From Flavobacteriaceae bacterium (GTDB taxonomy: Bacteria; Bacteroidota; Bacteroidia; Flavobacteriales; Flavobacteriaceae), in assembly GCA_028281065.1 (NCBI GenBank), contig JANQKN010000014.1:1-64000 (forward strand): a DNA stretch of 64,000 nucleotides, given 5' to 3'. Shown here piece after piece: positions 46,613 to 54,490 of the stretch. The translations under genes were made by a program, and so were the position numbers. The notes under the pieces are model-generated. The model saw only the letters and a program-made list of their open reading frames with translations, searched no databases and had not been told where the DNA came from. The stretch's first letter is position 1, and each line of letters begins with the position of its first letter.

Positions 46613-47191
46613 TTACTTAACCCAATCAGAAAAATTATTGTACCCATCATCATCCTTCCAATCATACACGGGATAATCGGATGACAATCGATAAATTTTA
46701 TTTCGATGCTCTTCTTTTGCTCGGTGTTCCAAAGTCCACCCATCTAAATCTGGGTATTTAATCCACTTCCCTTCAATTAAATCGTGAAGTTTTAATCTCT
46801 TTCCATCCTTAGAAAAGGAATAACCTAAATATCTAAATGGATTATTGCCATTATTCTTGGTCTTCTTGTTTTTCCCTTTTATACCATTTATATGGACTCC
46901 AAAAATATGATTCCCTCGCTCCATACTTTTCATAATCTCATAACAAACCCATTTTCGGTCGAACGTTTTAGAACCAATAAGCACACACGTGTTCGTGGTA
47001 TTCTTTAATCCTTTATTGATTAAACGCTTAATAGCAATATCCCCATCTTTTTTAGCTGTTTCCCAAATGGAGGCATCAAAAAATCCTGCTTCTTCCCTAT
47101 TGTCCTTGGTAAGCCAATGATTCCTAACCACATTCGCCCTAAAATCTATTACATCCTGATAATGGAAACTGAAAAACACTCTTTTGGCCAT
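46613..47191 (-). CDS. ThsB-like TIR protein (last gene of the TIR/SLOG operon)
   Basis: A 192-residue protein with the ThsB/MTH538 TIR-like domain: MAKRVFFSFHYQDVIDFRANVVRNHW at the start, AGFFDASIWETAKKDGDIAIKRLI, then CVLIGSKTFDRKWVCYEIMKSMERGNHIFGVHING. The putative catalytic glutamate is E85 in the CYEI motif. ThsB proteins make cyclic ADP-ribose isomers from NAD after phage sensing. It has an insertion near residues 100-150 and ends in YDWKDDDGYNNFSDW, a tail shared with the protein at 49709. It starts two bases after the upstream gene's stop. Confidence 0.85.
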   Translation of the reverse strand: MAKRVFFSFHYQDVIDFRANVVRNHWLTKDNREEAGFFDASIWETAKKDGDIAIKRLINKGLKNTTNTCVLIGSKTFDRKWVCYEIMKSMERGNHIFGVHINGIKGKNKKTKNNGNNPFRYLGYSFSKDGKRLKLHDLIEGKWIKYPDLDGWTLEHRAKEEHRNKIYRLSSDYPVYDWKDDDGYNNFSDWVK

Positions 47192-47193
47192 GA

Positions 47194-47895
47194 TTAATCC
47201 AAATTTATATGTACGTCGTACAAGTCCTTGTCATCCTTAATCTTAATGGCCTTCTCAATGTACCAATTGTAATTTTTATCATAAATAAAGCTGTCCCATT
47301 GAACTGTTTTTATAAAAGATGATTCACTTGTGGTATGAATTTTTGTCCCATTACATTCTCTAAATTGTTTTTCTAAAATATTGAACATATTATCTTTCAA
47401 TATTTTAAAAAGTTGGCCAGTATGATGGGTAGTGCTGTTGCAAGCTGGGTTTGAAGTATAATACCAATCATACGTCCCTGTTTCATCGGGTAGGACAACA
47501 CCCAAAACAGCATTCATTTGTTTGGTATTACCACCAGTGGGCACTGTTCTTAAAGAGTATGATATTTCCCAAGGAATCCATTGTTCATTCTCACTTTCAT
47601 TTGTTTTCATGCCTTTGGAAATCATAACAATGGTAATACTGGATTGTCTTATCTTTCCCTTTAAAGCAGTTTCAATGGTAGAATCCGTGAACTCGGCTAA
47701 GCTTTCACCATCTTTTTCCCCTAAATTAATATTGTCCTCACCTATAATCTCCTGTAATTTATCTACATAATCACGAACCCGGGTGGCTCTTGGCTTTGAA
47801 AAAAAATTCCTTCCATCAAACTCTATTTCAGTCATATTCAATGATTTTACCTGTGTATCCTTATACTTATAAGACACAAAAACTTTTCTCCCCAT
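47194..47895 (-). CDS. TIR-like domain protein
   Basis: A 233-residue protein of the same TIR-like superfamily but a different subgroup. The first strand is RKVFVSYKYKD, followed by a long helical insertion (ATRVRDYVDKLQEII), then ITIVMISKGMKTNESENEQWIPWEISYSL, where E110 is the likely catalytic glutamate. The C-terminal half (SSFIKTVQWDSFIYDKNYNWYIEKA) has no recognised domain. The ATG shares one base with the stop of the SLOG gene, so translation is coupled. It may produce or respond to an NAD-derived signal. Confidence 0.8.
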   Translation of the reverse strand: MGRKVFVSYKYKDTQVKSLNMTEIEFDGRNFFSKPRATRVRDYVDKLQEIIGEDNINLGEKDGESLAEFTDSTIETALKGKIRQSSITIVMISKGMKTNESENEQWIPWEISYSLRTVPTGGNTKQMNAVLGVVLPDETGTYDWYYTSNPACNSTTHHTGQLFKILKDNMFNILEKQFRECNGTKIHTTSESSFIKTVQWDSFIYDKNYNWYIEKAIKIKDDKDLYDVHINLD

Positions 47896-48485
47896 TAGTT
47901 TAGTTTTTTCATCAATAATTCTTCAAATACAGACATGTAGGCATAATCGGATTCCAAACGGTCTATCCGGTTTTGTTGATTTTGATGTATTATCTTGGCC
48001 GCTGCACCCGTATTGGCCATGGGCAATACAATGGCTTCTGGGTGAAATTGCCTAAACATTTCGTATTCTGTTTCAACACCATCCATACCACCAATAAATA
48101 TCCCAGCACTAAATTCATGATTATAAAACATCAACTCCCGCATCAATCCTAGGCTTTGATCCCGGTCTCCATGAATTGGGGTCAGTACTATGTTCTCAAA
48201 TTTGTTATTGTCTTCCGGATAGTACTGTTCAAAAAACTTGCTTTGGTAAAGCGTCAAATGTTCTTGAATATTAATTTTCATTTTTTGCATTACGTAATAA
48301 ACCAAAGGTGTAATAGAGGGATGACCACCCCAAATTAAACGATGCTTAGGCAGTACAATGGATGTAAGTGCAATTACAGCATCCCTTATAGCAATAACAT
48401 CTGCCGTTTCATAATAGATTGCATCACGCTCTGGAAGCGGAATACTCGCAGAAAGGAAAATGTTCTTTAATTGTTTTGCAGCCAT
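47895..48485 (-). CDS. SLOG-domain nucleotide-binding protein
   Basis: A 196-residue Rossmann-type protein with a SLOG signature: NIFLSASIPLPERD (8-21), RLIWGGHPSITPLV (50-62), and FSAGIFIGGMDGVETEYEMF (126-144) with a later MANTGAAAKII. The GGHP and GGMDGVE motifs correspond to the nucleotide-binding loops of the LOG/Smf/TRPM-type family. In Thoeris the SLOG part of ThsA binds the TIR-made signal; here SLOG is a separate protein with no fused effector. It overlaps the TIR gene upstream by 19 bases and the one downstream by one base. Confidence 0.78.
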   Translation of the reverse strand: MAAKQLKNIFLSASIPLPERDAIYYETADVIAIRDAVIALTSIVLPKHRLIWGGHPSITPLVYYVMQKMKINIQEHLTLYQSKFFEQYYPEDNNKFENIVLTPIHGDRDQSLGLMRELMFYNHEFSAGIFIGGMDGVETEYEMFRQFHPEAIVLPMANTGAAAKIIHQNQQNRIDRLESDYAYMSVFEELLMKKLN

Positions 48486-49633
48486 GTCTCAAAGTTTTGC
48501 TTTTTCAGTGTTTTTACTTTTAGGTATACATTCAACCAATCCAAATGCTCCAACCACTTTTCCCTAATGCGTAAATCATCGAATATTAAGTGGATACTAT
48601 CTATTTCGTACTCAGAAATTTCTTGTCGCAACTTATCAGACTGGTTGCAATCCATGGATCGAGGGATGCCAATGGTTGGAATAAATATTCTCCTTTTATT
48701 ACCTCCCAGATCTTCTGTTAGATACCGTGCGGGTTGTAAATGAACTTCTTTCCCTTTTGTTCGTGCTAGGTTCGTGAATTCTGTAATTAAGTTATCCTGT
48801 CTCGCGGCAAGGTTTCTAGCCCTCATAGATTCAGCAGTATTTACAATTCTAGCAACACAACTATCAATAAGTTTAGAGGTGTCTTTAGAAGCATATTGCT
48901 CATCTACAAAATCTTCTTGCTGCAAAAAAATAGGTTCACTTATATGCGAAGTATTTTCCAAGGTATGGTCTGGCCAAACTACTTGAACTATTCCTATCTG
49001 CTTGGCATTTGCCTCTGCCAGTTCTTCCTTGCACCATTTACTGGTCATAAAGCCCTCGGTATTGAGCATTACAATTACATCGCAATCCGTCATACGATGC
49101 CATAGCTCTTCCTGAAAAAGCTCCCCCTGCTTAATAGAATGAGTGTCTAGGAAAACATCGAAATTATTCCGTTCCAGTGCCTCATACAATTGGATAGCTA
49201 CTGATGACGAATCATCTCTTTTGTAGCTCACAAATACTTTCCGGGAATGTCGTAGTTTGCCAAAGGACTCCAGTGCCAGATTCACTATTTTACTGTCAAC
49301 AGTAGCATCGTACTTTTGCCCATTGTAATTTTCCAACACTTTGGGTATTTCTTTACTGAAAGAATTTTCAAAAATTGGAAGTATTGGTGTTGCATCTTTT
49401 ATAAGCCTATTAACAAATGTGTGGTTTTTAAAATTTCCATTTGGACTACCAAAATAGAAACAGAAGGCTGGCTGATTTTCTTTATAATCTTGCGTAAAAT
49501 TTGCCGGTGTAACTACTAAAAAAGCACTCTCAGGCAATCTTAATTCCGAGACCTTTTCAAAAAATAGATCTTGAATTTTCTTTGAGTTCTCTCCAAGGTT
49601 ACCCAAAAAAATTAATTGATATTTATATTTCAT
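48467..49633 (-). CDS. Three-part TIR protein
   Basis: A 388-residue protein. Residues 1-125 form an unknown alpha/beta domain (YQLIFLGNLGENSKKIQDLFFEKVSEL). Residues 131-240 are a canonical TIR domain: RKVFVSYKRDDSSSVAIQLYEAL, NFDVFLDTHSIKQG and VIVMLNTEGFMTSKWCKEEL with the NAD-hydrolysing glutamate at about 204. Residues 260-388 form another uncharacterised domain. It is the only canonical (not ThsB-type) TIR of the operon. It overlaps the SLOG gene by 19 bases, so the two products are probably made together. Confidence 0.85.
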   Translation of the reverse strand: MKYKYQLIFLGNLGENSKKIQDLFFEKVSELRLPESAFLVVTPANFTQDYKENQPAFCFYFGSPNGNFKNHTFVNRLIKDATPILPIFENSFSKEIPKVLENYNGQKYDATVDSKIVNLALESFGKLRHSRKVFVSYKRDDSSSVAIQLYEALERNNFDVFLDTHSIKQGELFQEELWHRMTDCDVIVMLNTEGFMTSKWCKEELAEANAKQIGIVQVVWPDHTLENTSHISEPIFLQQEDFVDEQYASKDTSKLIDSCVARIVNTAESMRARNLAARQDNLITEFTNLARTKGKEVHLQPARYLTEDLGGNKRRIFIPTIGIPRSMDCNQSDKLRQEISEYEIDSIHLIFDDLRIREKWLEHLDWLNVYLKVKTLKKQNFETWLQNN

Positions 49634-49708
49634 GAGTGTATTTTTCTCTCATCTCTCCTAATAAATTATGACTTAAAATCATTTTCATTTCTATACAAAT
49701 GAACTATT

Positions 49709-50197
49709 CTATTTCCCAGCATCTTTGGCGGCTTGCTCAATCCAATCTCCCATATTGCTATAACCATTATCATTTACCCAATCATAGGTATTAAATCTCT
49801 CGAAGAAATATTTTTTATCGTCTAAACCATTTGTAAACAACGGACCAAATGTATTATCTCCTTTTTTGCTGGTATTCCCATCACTGTCTTTTATGTTATG
49901 AACATATATACCTAAAATTCCATTCCCTTTTTCCCAGCTCTTTTCAAGTTCGTATTTAATATAATCTCTGTTGCTAGTATCAGTTCCAATTAAAACTACA
50001 GTCACAGAAGTTCCATCAAGTTGCTCTCTAATCCATTTTTTAATCGCAGAATCTCCACCCTTTTTTATTTCTTCAAAATCTGCAGCGTCAATAAAACCTG
50101 CTGCTTTTCTATCTTGAGTTACCCAACTATTTCTTACGATATTTGCTCTCCAAACGTCGTTTGCATAATGAAAGCTGAAAAAAGTTCTTCTTGCCAT
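49709..50197 (-). CDS. ThsB-like TIR protein
   Basis: A 162-residue ThsB/MTH538-type TIR protein: MARRTFFSFHYANDVWRANIVRNSW, AAGFIDAADFEEIKKGGDSAIKKWI, VTVVLIGTDTSNRDYIKYELEKSWEKGNGILGIYVHNI. The likely catalytic glutamate is E83 in KYELEKS. It shares its N-terminus and its C-terminal YDW..DNGYSNMGDW with the 46613 protein, so the two are paralogues. 75 bases separate it from the next gene downstream, more than elsewhere in the operon. Confidence 0.87.
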   Translation of the reverse strand: MARRTFFSFHYANDVWRANIVRNSWVTQDRKAAGFIDAADFEEIKKGGDSAIKKWIREQLDGTSVTVVLIGTDTSNRDYIKYELEKSWEKGNGILGIYVHNIKDSDGNTSKKGDNTFGPLFTNGLDDKKYFFERFNTYDWVNDNGYSNMGDWIEQAAKDAGK

Positions 50198-50248
50198 AAT
50201 TTGTTAATTATAAATTGTTAAAATTCCGATATTGAATAAGACCATGGG

Positions 50249-50380
50249 TTAATCTCCTTTCTTGTGCTTATGTGGTTTTAGAGATGGTGTATTCCCGGGT
50301 GTCTTTTTGTTATCCCTTTGACGTCTATCCGGTTTTCCTGTTGATTTTGCGATTCTTTTTGGTCCTGGTTTAATTCCCAT
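50249..50380 (-). CDS. Small basic protein (43 residues) at the head of the TIR operon
   Basis: An ATG frame of 43 residues starting MGIKPGPKRIAKSTGKPDR and ending HKKGD. It is very rich in Lys, Arg and Pro, so a nucleic-acid-binding or disordered peptide. The stop lies 51 bases before the first TIR gene on the same strand. Too short for most gene finders; sequence composition and position make it plausible. Confidence 0.55.
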   Translation of the reverse strand: MGIKPGPKRIAKSTGKPDRRQRDNKKTPGNTPSLKPHKHKKGD

Positions 50381-50400
50381 AATATTAGTTTTTTATAATG

Positions 50401-50565
50401 CTAAATATCCATCTTCTTTTTGACTTTCCTAAGCACATAATGCTCAGCTGAATCACCTGAAGTTCGGTTTGTTGCAACACCAGCCAAGCCACATTTTTCT
50501 AGTAGTAGCTTTTTATTAAGATTGGTAAGGTTAATTTCATTTGTATACAAATATTTATTTGACAA
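50401..50565 (-). CDS. Possible small protein (54 residues) upstream of the basic peptide
   Basis: A TTG-started frame of 54 residues: it begins SNKYLYTNEINLTNLNKKLL after the start and continues EKCGLAGVATNRTSGDSAEH and YVLRKVKKKMDI. The mixture of charged and hydrophobic residues looks coding. The start codon is uncertain. It would be the first gene of the TIR operon, 20 bases upstream of the basic peptide. Confidence 0.38.
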   Translation of the reverse strand: MSNKYLYTNEINLTNLNKKLLLEKCGLAGVATNRTSGDSAEHYVLRKVKKKMDI

Positions 50566-50623
50566 TTAGAAAAGTCAATTACTATTCCATTATCACAATA
50601 AAGTCATTTTGGCATAACTTTAC

Positions 50624-50639
50624 CTACGGATTTCCGTAG
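50624..50639. promoter_or_regulatory. 16-bp palindrome upstream of the TIR operon
   Basis: CTACGGATTTCCGTAG: 7-bp perfect arms and a 2-base centre. It lies about 60 bases before the first candidate small gene. The size and symmetry suit a dimeric regulator, possibly of LuxR type, but the binder is unknown. Confidence 0.5.
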
Positions 50640-50661
50640 AACAATGCTGGGGAGTTATTCC

Positions 50662-50741
50662 GGGGAGAGTAAAAAGTAAAGATACGACAATTAGATGATT
50701 GGATGCAAACTCTCAATCATCTCATGAAGGTTTTCCAGATC
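50662..50741. repeat. 80-bp direct repeat, left copy (orphan 3' end of the recombinase gene)
   Basis: About 70 of 80 positions match 53565-53644 without gaps. On the minus strand it encodes the end of the second recombinase (DLENLHEMIESLHPI followed by a stop at 50691-50693), plus 29 bases beyond. Nothing of the recombinase lies upstream: homology starts right after the HEPN gene stop. Confidence 0.85.
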
Positions 50742-50757
50742 ATTCCGTTCTTCTGAC

Positions 50758-52245
50758 TTAGTCCTTATTCACCTGTTCTCCTGCTGGTCTGTCAATTTGT
50801 TTTATTGGCGTACCTTTTACACTGTAGTCGATATAATATCCTTCATAGCCTAAAAGTTTTAAGATCACCCTGTTAAATAGGACTTCATAAGTTCTTGAGG
50901 AAACCAATTCACTATATAGTTTAGGTTTTTTAGAGTAATCTGAACTTCCATGAGCCATTTTATTTCTCAAAGCCAAGGACTTACTTTCCTTTTCACCAAT
51001 TTTAAGACCAATAAGCTCGAAAAACATGAGGGTTTTCTCATTAGGCCCTTTCCTAAAAGCCCCTTTAATCTTTCTTTTAATGATGTCATTTCCACTTACA
51101 CCTTGAAGCTTTGAAGAGATTGTTTTCAATTCTTTGTCAATCAGGGACAGGTATTCCTTCTCGGATAGATATTCGAAAGTCTTGATCTTTTTTAATTTGA
51201 AGTACTTCGCTATTATGGTTTCAAGAGCACTTGCCAGGATAGGAAGATTTGTTCCCAAAGGAGCATTGTTGGCAATAAATGCCTTATCAATGACTATACC
51301 CAGATAAAGTTCCTTTTGAAGCTCCAAATAAGCAGGAAGGTGAGAATTGAGGAGATAACCCAAATTGCCCCACTCGTATTGGTAATTGAACTTAATAGGA
51401 GGCATAGATTTATCTTCAGGGTACTCATAAAGGGAGATTGCAAAACGTTCTAATACCTTTTCCCCATCCAAGATGCTATACCCTATGTTTTGTAATTTAT
51501 TGCCCAATAAAAAACCAACGAAATTTCGTGTTCCATCTACCATTTGTTCATCCATATCCTTTACGTTACCCCGAAATTCTAGACAAAGGCCGCTAATATC
51601 ATTTGGGATTAAATTATCAGGAACCTTGCCAATGATGAAGTCGTGTTCTTTAAATCGTACCCTGCAAAAATCCCGCGAGGATGAACTTCCTTTTAGGTGT
51701 TCTTGGGTGTCGTCTTCAAGATCGATCCCAAGGCGAATCCTTTTTTTTCTTTTTTTTAAATACCTTTTTGTTGATCCATTAAAATTAGCGGGGATTCTTT
51801 TGCAAACAAACCATTGAAACCTTATTGGCTTCTCAATGAGATTTGGGTGGGTCTCAGTAACAATCTTTATTGAATCAAAAATGATTTCGGCTTCGGTTTT
51901 CATTGCCAACCCTTTTGGGTCCACCCCAGTTTGCGACACCCCACCTATAAAGCACTGATACATTTCAATGTAGTTGTTATTTACATCCCTTCCAGTAATT
52001 GTTTGACCTTCTATGATATTACCTTCACCAACAAAATCATCTCTGTCAATCTTTTCGAACATTTTTAAAGTACCGTTAATCTGACCCTTGAGTCTTAATC
52101 TGTCGTCCCTCCATACTAATATTGAATTGTCTTCTTTGAAGCCCCAGTCATTCTTTTCGAAGGTTAACTGGGATATCTCGATTGGGAATTCAATGTGTTC
52201 CCATTCCAGTTGCGGAATTTGAAATTCAATTGGGTCTATCATCAT
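50758..52245 (-). CDS. HEPN-domain protein, ApeA-like, candidate antiphage effector
   Basis: A 495-residue protein. The N-terminal 300 residues have a beta-rich ApeA-like or substrate-sensing region. The C-terminal domain has the HEPN motif R-x4-H in LALRNKMAHGSSDY (R427 to H432), preceded by helices typical of HEPN RNases (ASALETIIAKYF; MFFELIGLKIGEKES). HEPN proteins of this build often cut RNA upon infection. It is immediately followed by the orphan repeat and preceded, seven bases away, by the 398-residue gene. The two probably act together. Confidence 0.72.
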   Translation of the reverse strand: MMIDPIEFQIPQLEWEHIEFPIEISQLTFEKNDWGFKEDNSILVWRDDRLRLKGQINGTLKMFEKIDRDDFVGEGNIIEGQTITGRDVNNNYIEMYQCFIGGVSQTGVDPKGLAMKTEAEIIFDSIKIVTETHPNLIEKPIRFQWFVCKRIPANFNGSTKRYLKKRKKRIRLGIDLEDDTQEHLKGSSSSRDFCRVRFKEHDFIIGKVPDNLIPNDISGLCLEFRGNVKDMDEQMVDGTRNFVGFLLGNKLQNIGYSILDGEKVLERFAISLYEYPEDKSMPPIKFNYQYEWGNLGYLLNSHLPAYLELQKELYLGIVIDKAFIANNAPLGTNLPILASALETIIAKYFKLKKIKTFEYLSEKEYLSLIDKELKTISSKLQGVSGNDIIKRKIKGAFRKGPNEKTLMFFELIGLKIGEKESKSLALRNKMAHGSSDYSKKPKLYSELVSSRTYEVLFNRVILKLLGYEGYYIDYSVKGTPIKQIDRPAGEQVNKD

Positions 52246-52252
52246 CTATAGT

Positions 52253-53449
52253 TCAACTTTCAGTTTTGTTATTGGTTTCAGGGGATATCGAAATTTTCTT
52301 CCTTTGAATCTTCTTGCTTAGATTTATGTTTCGTTCGTTAGGCTTTTTTCGTCCATATACTTTTTCCCCAAGCCAGAGAATGTCCTTATATTCTTTGCTA
52401 TAGAAGTAATCGTAGACCTCCAATTTATCGAAGTGGTTAGGTATTTTTCCAAAAATGAAAATTTCACCCATTCCGAATTCATACTCTTGATCGTTTCCGC
52501 CTACCTGTTTGTTAAAATAGGCATCAAAAACCTCAAGTTCATTGATGGTCAAGAGTGGGACATCGGTAGTTAGTTCTGCAACTAAATTCTCTTCAACATA
52601 TATCTTGATTCGGGACTTATATGTCTTCGTTACTTCAACTGAAACATCTACCAATTGCATTTTACCATATTCAATAGGCTGTTCTGCACTTATCAAATGA
52701 TCGTTGCCAAAACTATCGACAATCAAAAAATGTAATCTCCCATGATTCAATATCAGTGAAAACCTATTGGGGTTATTTGGTAATTGGTAGTCAAAAAGAA
52801 AAATATCACCCTTTACTTTCTTTTCGGTTAGATAGAAATGGATATAAAAGTCGATGTCAGTAACCGTTTTTAACAAGCTTATTCCAAGATCAGTGGTTAG
52901 ATCGGATAATTGAATTACGAATTGATTCAACATCGGCTGTCCATTGAATCCAATGGACAGCATCTCGTATAGGTATCTATGTGTAGTTCTTGAATAATGT
53001 GCACCCCCATATCTATTTGCCAGTTCTTCAATAATTCTTTTGAGCTTGAATTTTCTTCCCTTATATGTGAGCAAATCTATTTCAAGATATTCGGACAATG
53101 CTATCTTGATATGCTTCGGGTGTGATTTATACCTACTCGGGGAATTAGAGGATATTCGGAATGTCATCCCTTCGGTAAATTGTGGTGCATCCTCTTCAAA
53201 AGTATCTGGGATATGGTAGATTTCCAATTCCTTCTCCATGAAAGAAGCCACTTCGAACAGGAGCGGGGACATTTTCTTGCTTCTCTCTGTTAAAAGGCTT
53301 CGTAATTGCCCATATATAACAGAAATCTGATAGTAATGGCCTTTAAATATCAATGCCCTGCTGTCAGTAATAATCCTTAGGGCATAGTACAATTCTTTTA
53401 TTCTTTCGTGCCCGCTTTTTGTCACATGCTGAAAATGCTCTTCTTTCAT
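52253..53449 (-). CDS. Protein of unknown function, partner of the HEPN gene
   Basis: A 398-residue protein. The first 100 residues are helical (HERIKELYYALRIITDSRALIFKGHYYQISVIYGQLRSLLTE), then mixed, and residues 220-330 are beta-rich with a concanavalin/LamG-like look (GDIFLFDYQLPNNPNRFSLILNHGRLHFLIVDSFG, DVSVEVTKTYKSRIKIYVEENLVAELTT). No catalytic motif was recognised. The seven-base gap to the HEPN gene suggests one transcript. It may be an antitoxin, sensor or scaffold; this is inference. Confidence 0.6.
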   Translation of the reverse strand: MKEEHFQHVTKSGHERIKELYYALRIITDSRALIFKGHYYQISVIYGQLRSLLTERSKKMSPLLFEVASFMEKELEIYHIPDTFEEDAPQFTEGMTFRISSNSPSRYKSHPKHIKIALSEYLEIDLLTYKGRKFKLKRIIEELANRYGGAHYSRTTHRYLYEMLSIGFNGQPMLNQFVIQLSDLTTDLGISLLKTVTDIDFYIHFYLTEKKVKGDIFLFDYQLPNNPNRFSLILNHGRLHFLIVDSFGNDHLISAEQPIEYGKMQLVDVSVEVTKTYKSRIKIYVEENLVAELTTDVPLLTINELEVFDAYFNKQVGGNDQEYEFGMGEIFIFGKIPNHFDKLEVYDYFYSKEYKDILWLGEKVYGRKKPNERNINLSKKIQRKKISISPETNNKTES

Positions 53450-53564
53450 TTTAGTTCTGTATTCTTTTAAGGTGTAGAGATTATTTAAGAACAGATTATG
53501 TTCCTTAGTAAACCACAGGAATATGAACGAATAGGTTGTGACAATTCACAGTCCTAAAATTGTT

Positions 53565-53644
53565 GGGGAGAGTAAAAAGTAAAGATAGGATAATTAGGTG
53601 ATAGGATGCAAACTCTCTATCATTTCATGCAGGTTCTCTAGGTC
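53565..53644. repeat. 80-bp direct repeat, right copy (3' end of the intact recombinase)
   Basis: Includes the last 16 codons and stop of the second recombinase (stop at 53594-53596) and 29 bases beyond. Matches 50662-50741. The copies enclose the HEPN module (2.8 kb). Confidence 0.85.
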
Positions 53645-54490
53645 GTCTTGCTGGTAACGTTCGGTAGAGGAAATATAACGGTGCCCTGCCATATACTGAA
53701 CCTCACGGATATTATGGTGTTTTAGCCAATGGGTAATGACCGATGCTCGTACCTGTCTTACGTCTTTAACATTGAGATTGATCCTACGTAGTTTTTTAAA
53801 CAAAGCATATAATAAAGGAAAACGTTCCCCGCCAACGGGGATAAGTGCATCGGTGTGGCAGTTTATTTCATTCTGAAGAGCTGGTCTTGATTCCTCAATG
53901 AATTTTGAAAACGAAAGGATCTGCTGGGATTTGATCTCCAGTTCCCTTGCATTGGTCTTTCGGGTTGAGGGAATATAGATTTTCCCTTTTTCCAGATTGA
54001 TATGTTCCAGTTTCAGTGCCTTTAACGAGGTAGCGTTCAATCCTTGATATACCATCAATCCCGTAATCACCTTATCCCTTACGGCAACCGTTGGTAAATT
54101 GGGTAATTGGATATTTCGGGTTTGTAAACTGTAGAACAAATCCTCCAGTTCTTCGTATTCCAAAAGATTATGATTGACAGTGCGTTTTACCCCTCGAATG
54201 TTCATGTTCTGGAACGGGTTGTCCCCTCGATGGTTTTCATCGATCAGGTAATTGAAAAATACCTTCAATGCACCAATCTGGTGTTTGGCCGTTTTCCTGC
54301 TCCTTGTCTTCCCTTTGATTGGTGTTTGGATATACTTAGCATACGACAGACAGTCTTTATAATCTATGGTTTCCAATTCATGTCCTTTGGATTCACACCA
54401 GCCAACAAAATAATCACGGTATCGCAGATAACATTCTATTGTGGTTGGAGCATAGTTGTTTTCAACTAGATAAGTTTCATAGTTCTTCAT
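53594..54490 (-). CDS. Tyrosine recombinase, second of a pair, with degenerate active site
   Basis: A 298-residue phage-integrase-family protein with a SAM-like N-terminal domain (residues 1-90) and a C-terminal catalytic domain. The nucleophile Tyr is retained at about 279 (STERYQ) with GH at 269-270 and Arg248 in RQVRAS. The first catalytic Arg is replaced: the segment usually reading GLR is GLN at 150-152. The usual HxxR reads RQVR. It may therefore need its neighbour for activity. The start ATGA overlaps the first recombinase gene's stop. Confidence 0.85.
   Translation of the reverse strand: MKNYETYLVENNYAPTTIECYLRYRDYFVGWCESKGHELETIDYKDCLSYAKYIQTPIKGKTRSRKTAKHQIGALKVFFNYLIDENHRGDNPFQNMNIRGVKRTVNHNLLEYEELEDLFYSLQTRNIQLPNLPTVAVRDKVITGLMVYQGLNATSLKALKLEHINLEKGKIYIPSTRKTNARELEIKSQQILSFSKFIEESRPALQNEINCHTDALIPVGGERFPLLYALFKKLRRINLNVKDVRQVRASVITHWLKHHNIREVQYMAGHRYISSTERYQQDDLENLHEMIESLHPIT

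Larger units (their letters stand above)
50566..50757. other. Intergenic block with palindrome and orphan recombinase 3' end
   Basis: These 192 bases lie between the small-gene head of the TIR operon and the HEPN gene. They hold the 16-bp palindrome at 50624-50639 and the orphan direct repeat at 50662-50741, both listed separately. No further gene was seen. Confidence 0.6.

Noticed and set aside
50646-50662. Third copy of the 38-bp repeat (CTGGGGAGTTATTCC)
   Set aside because: Only a short partial match and in opposite orientation; likely chance.
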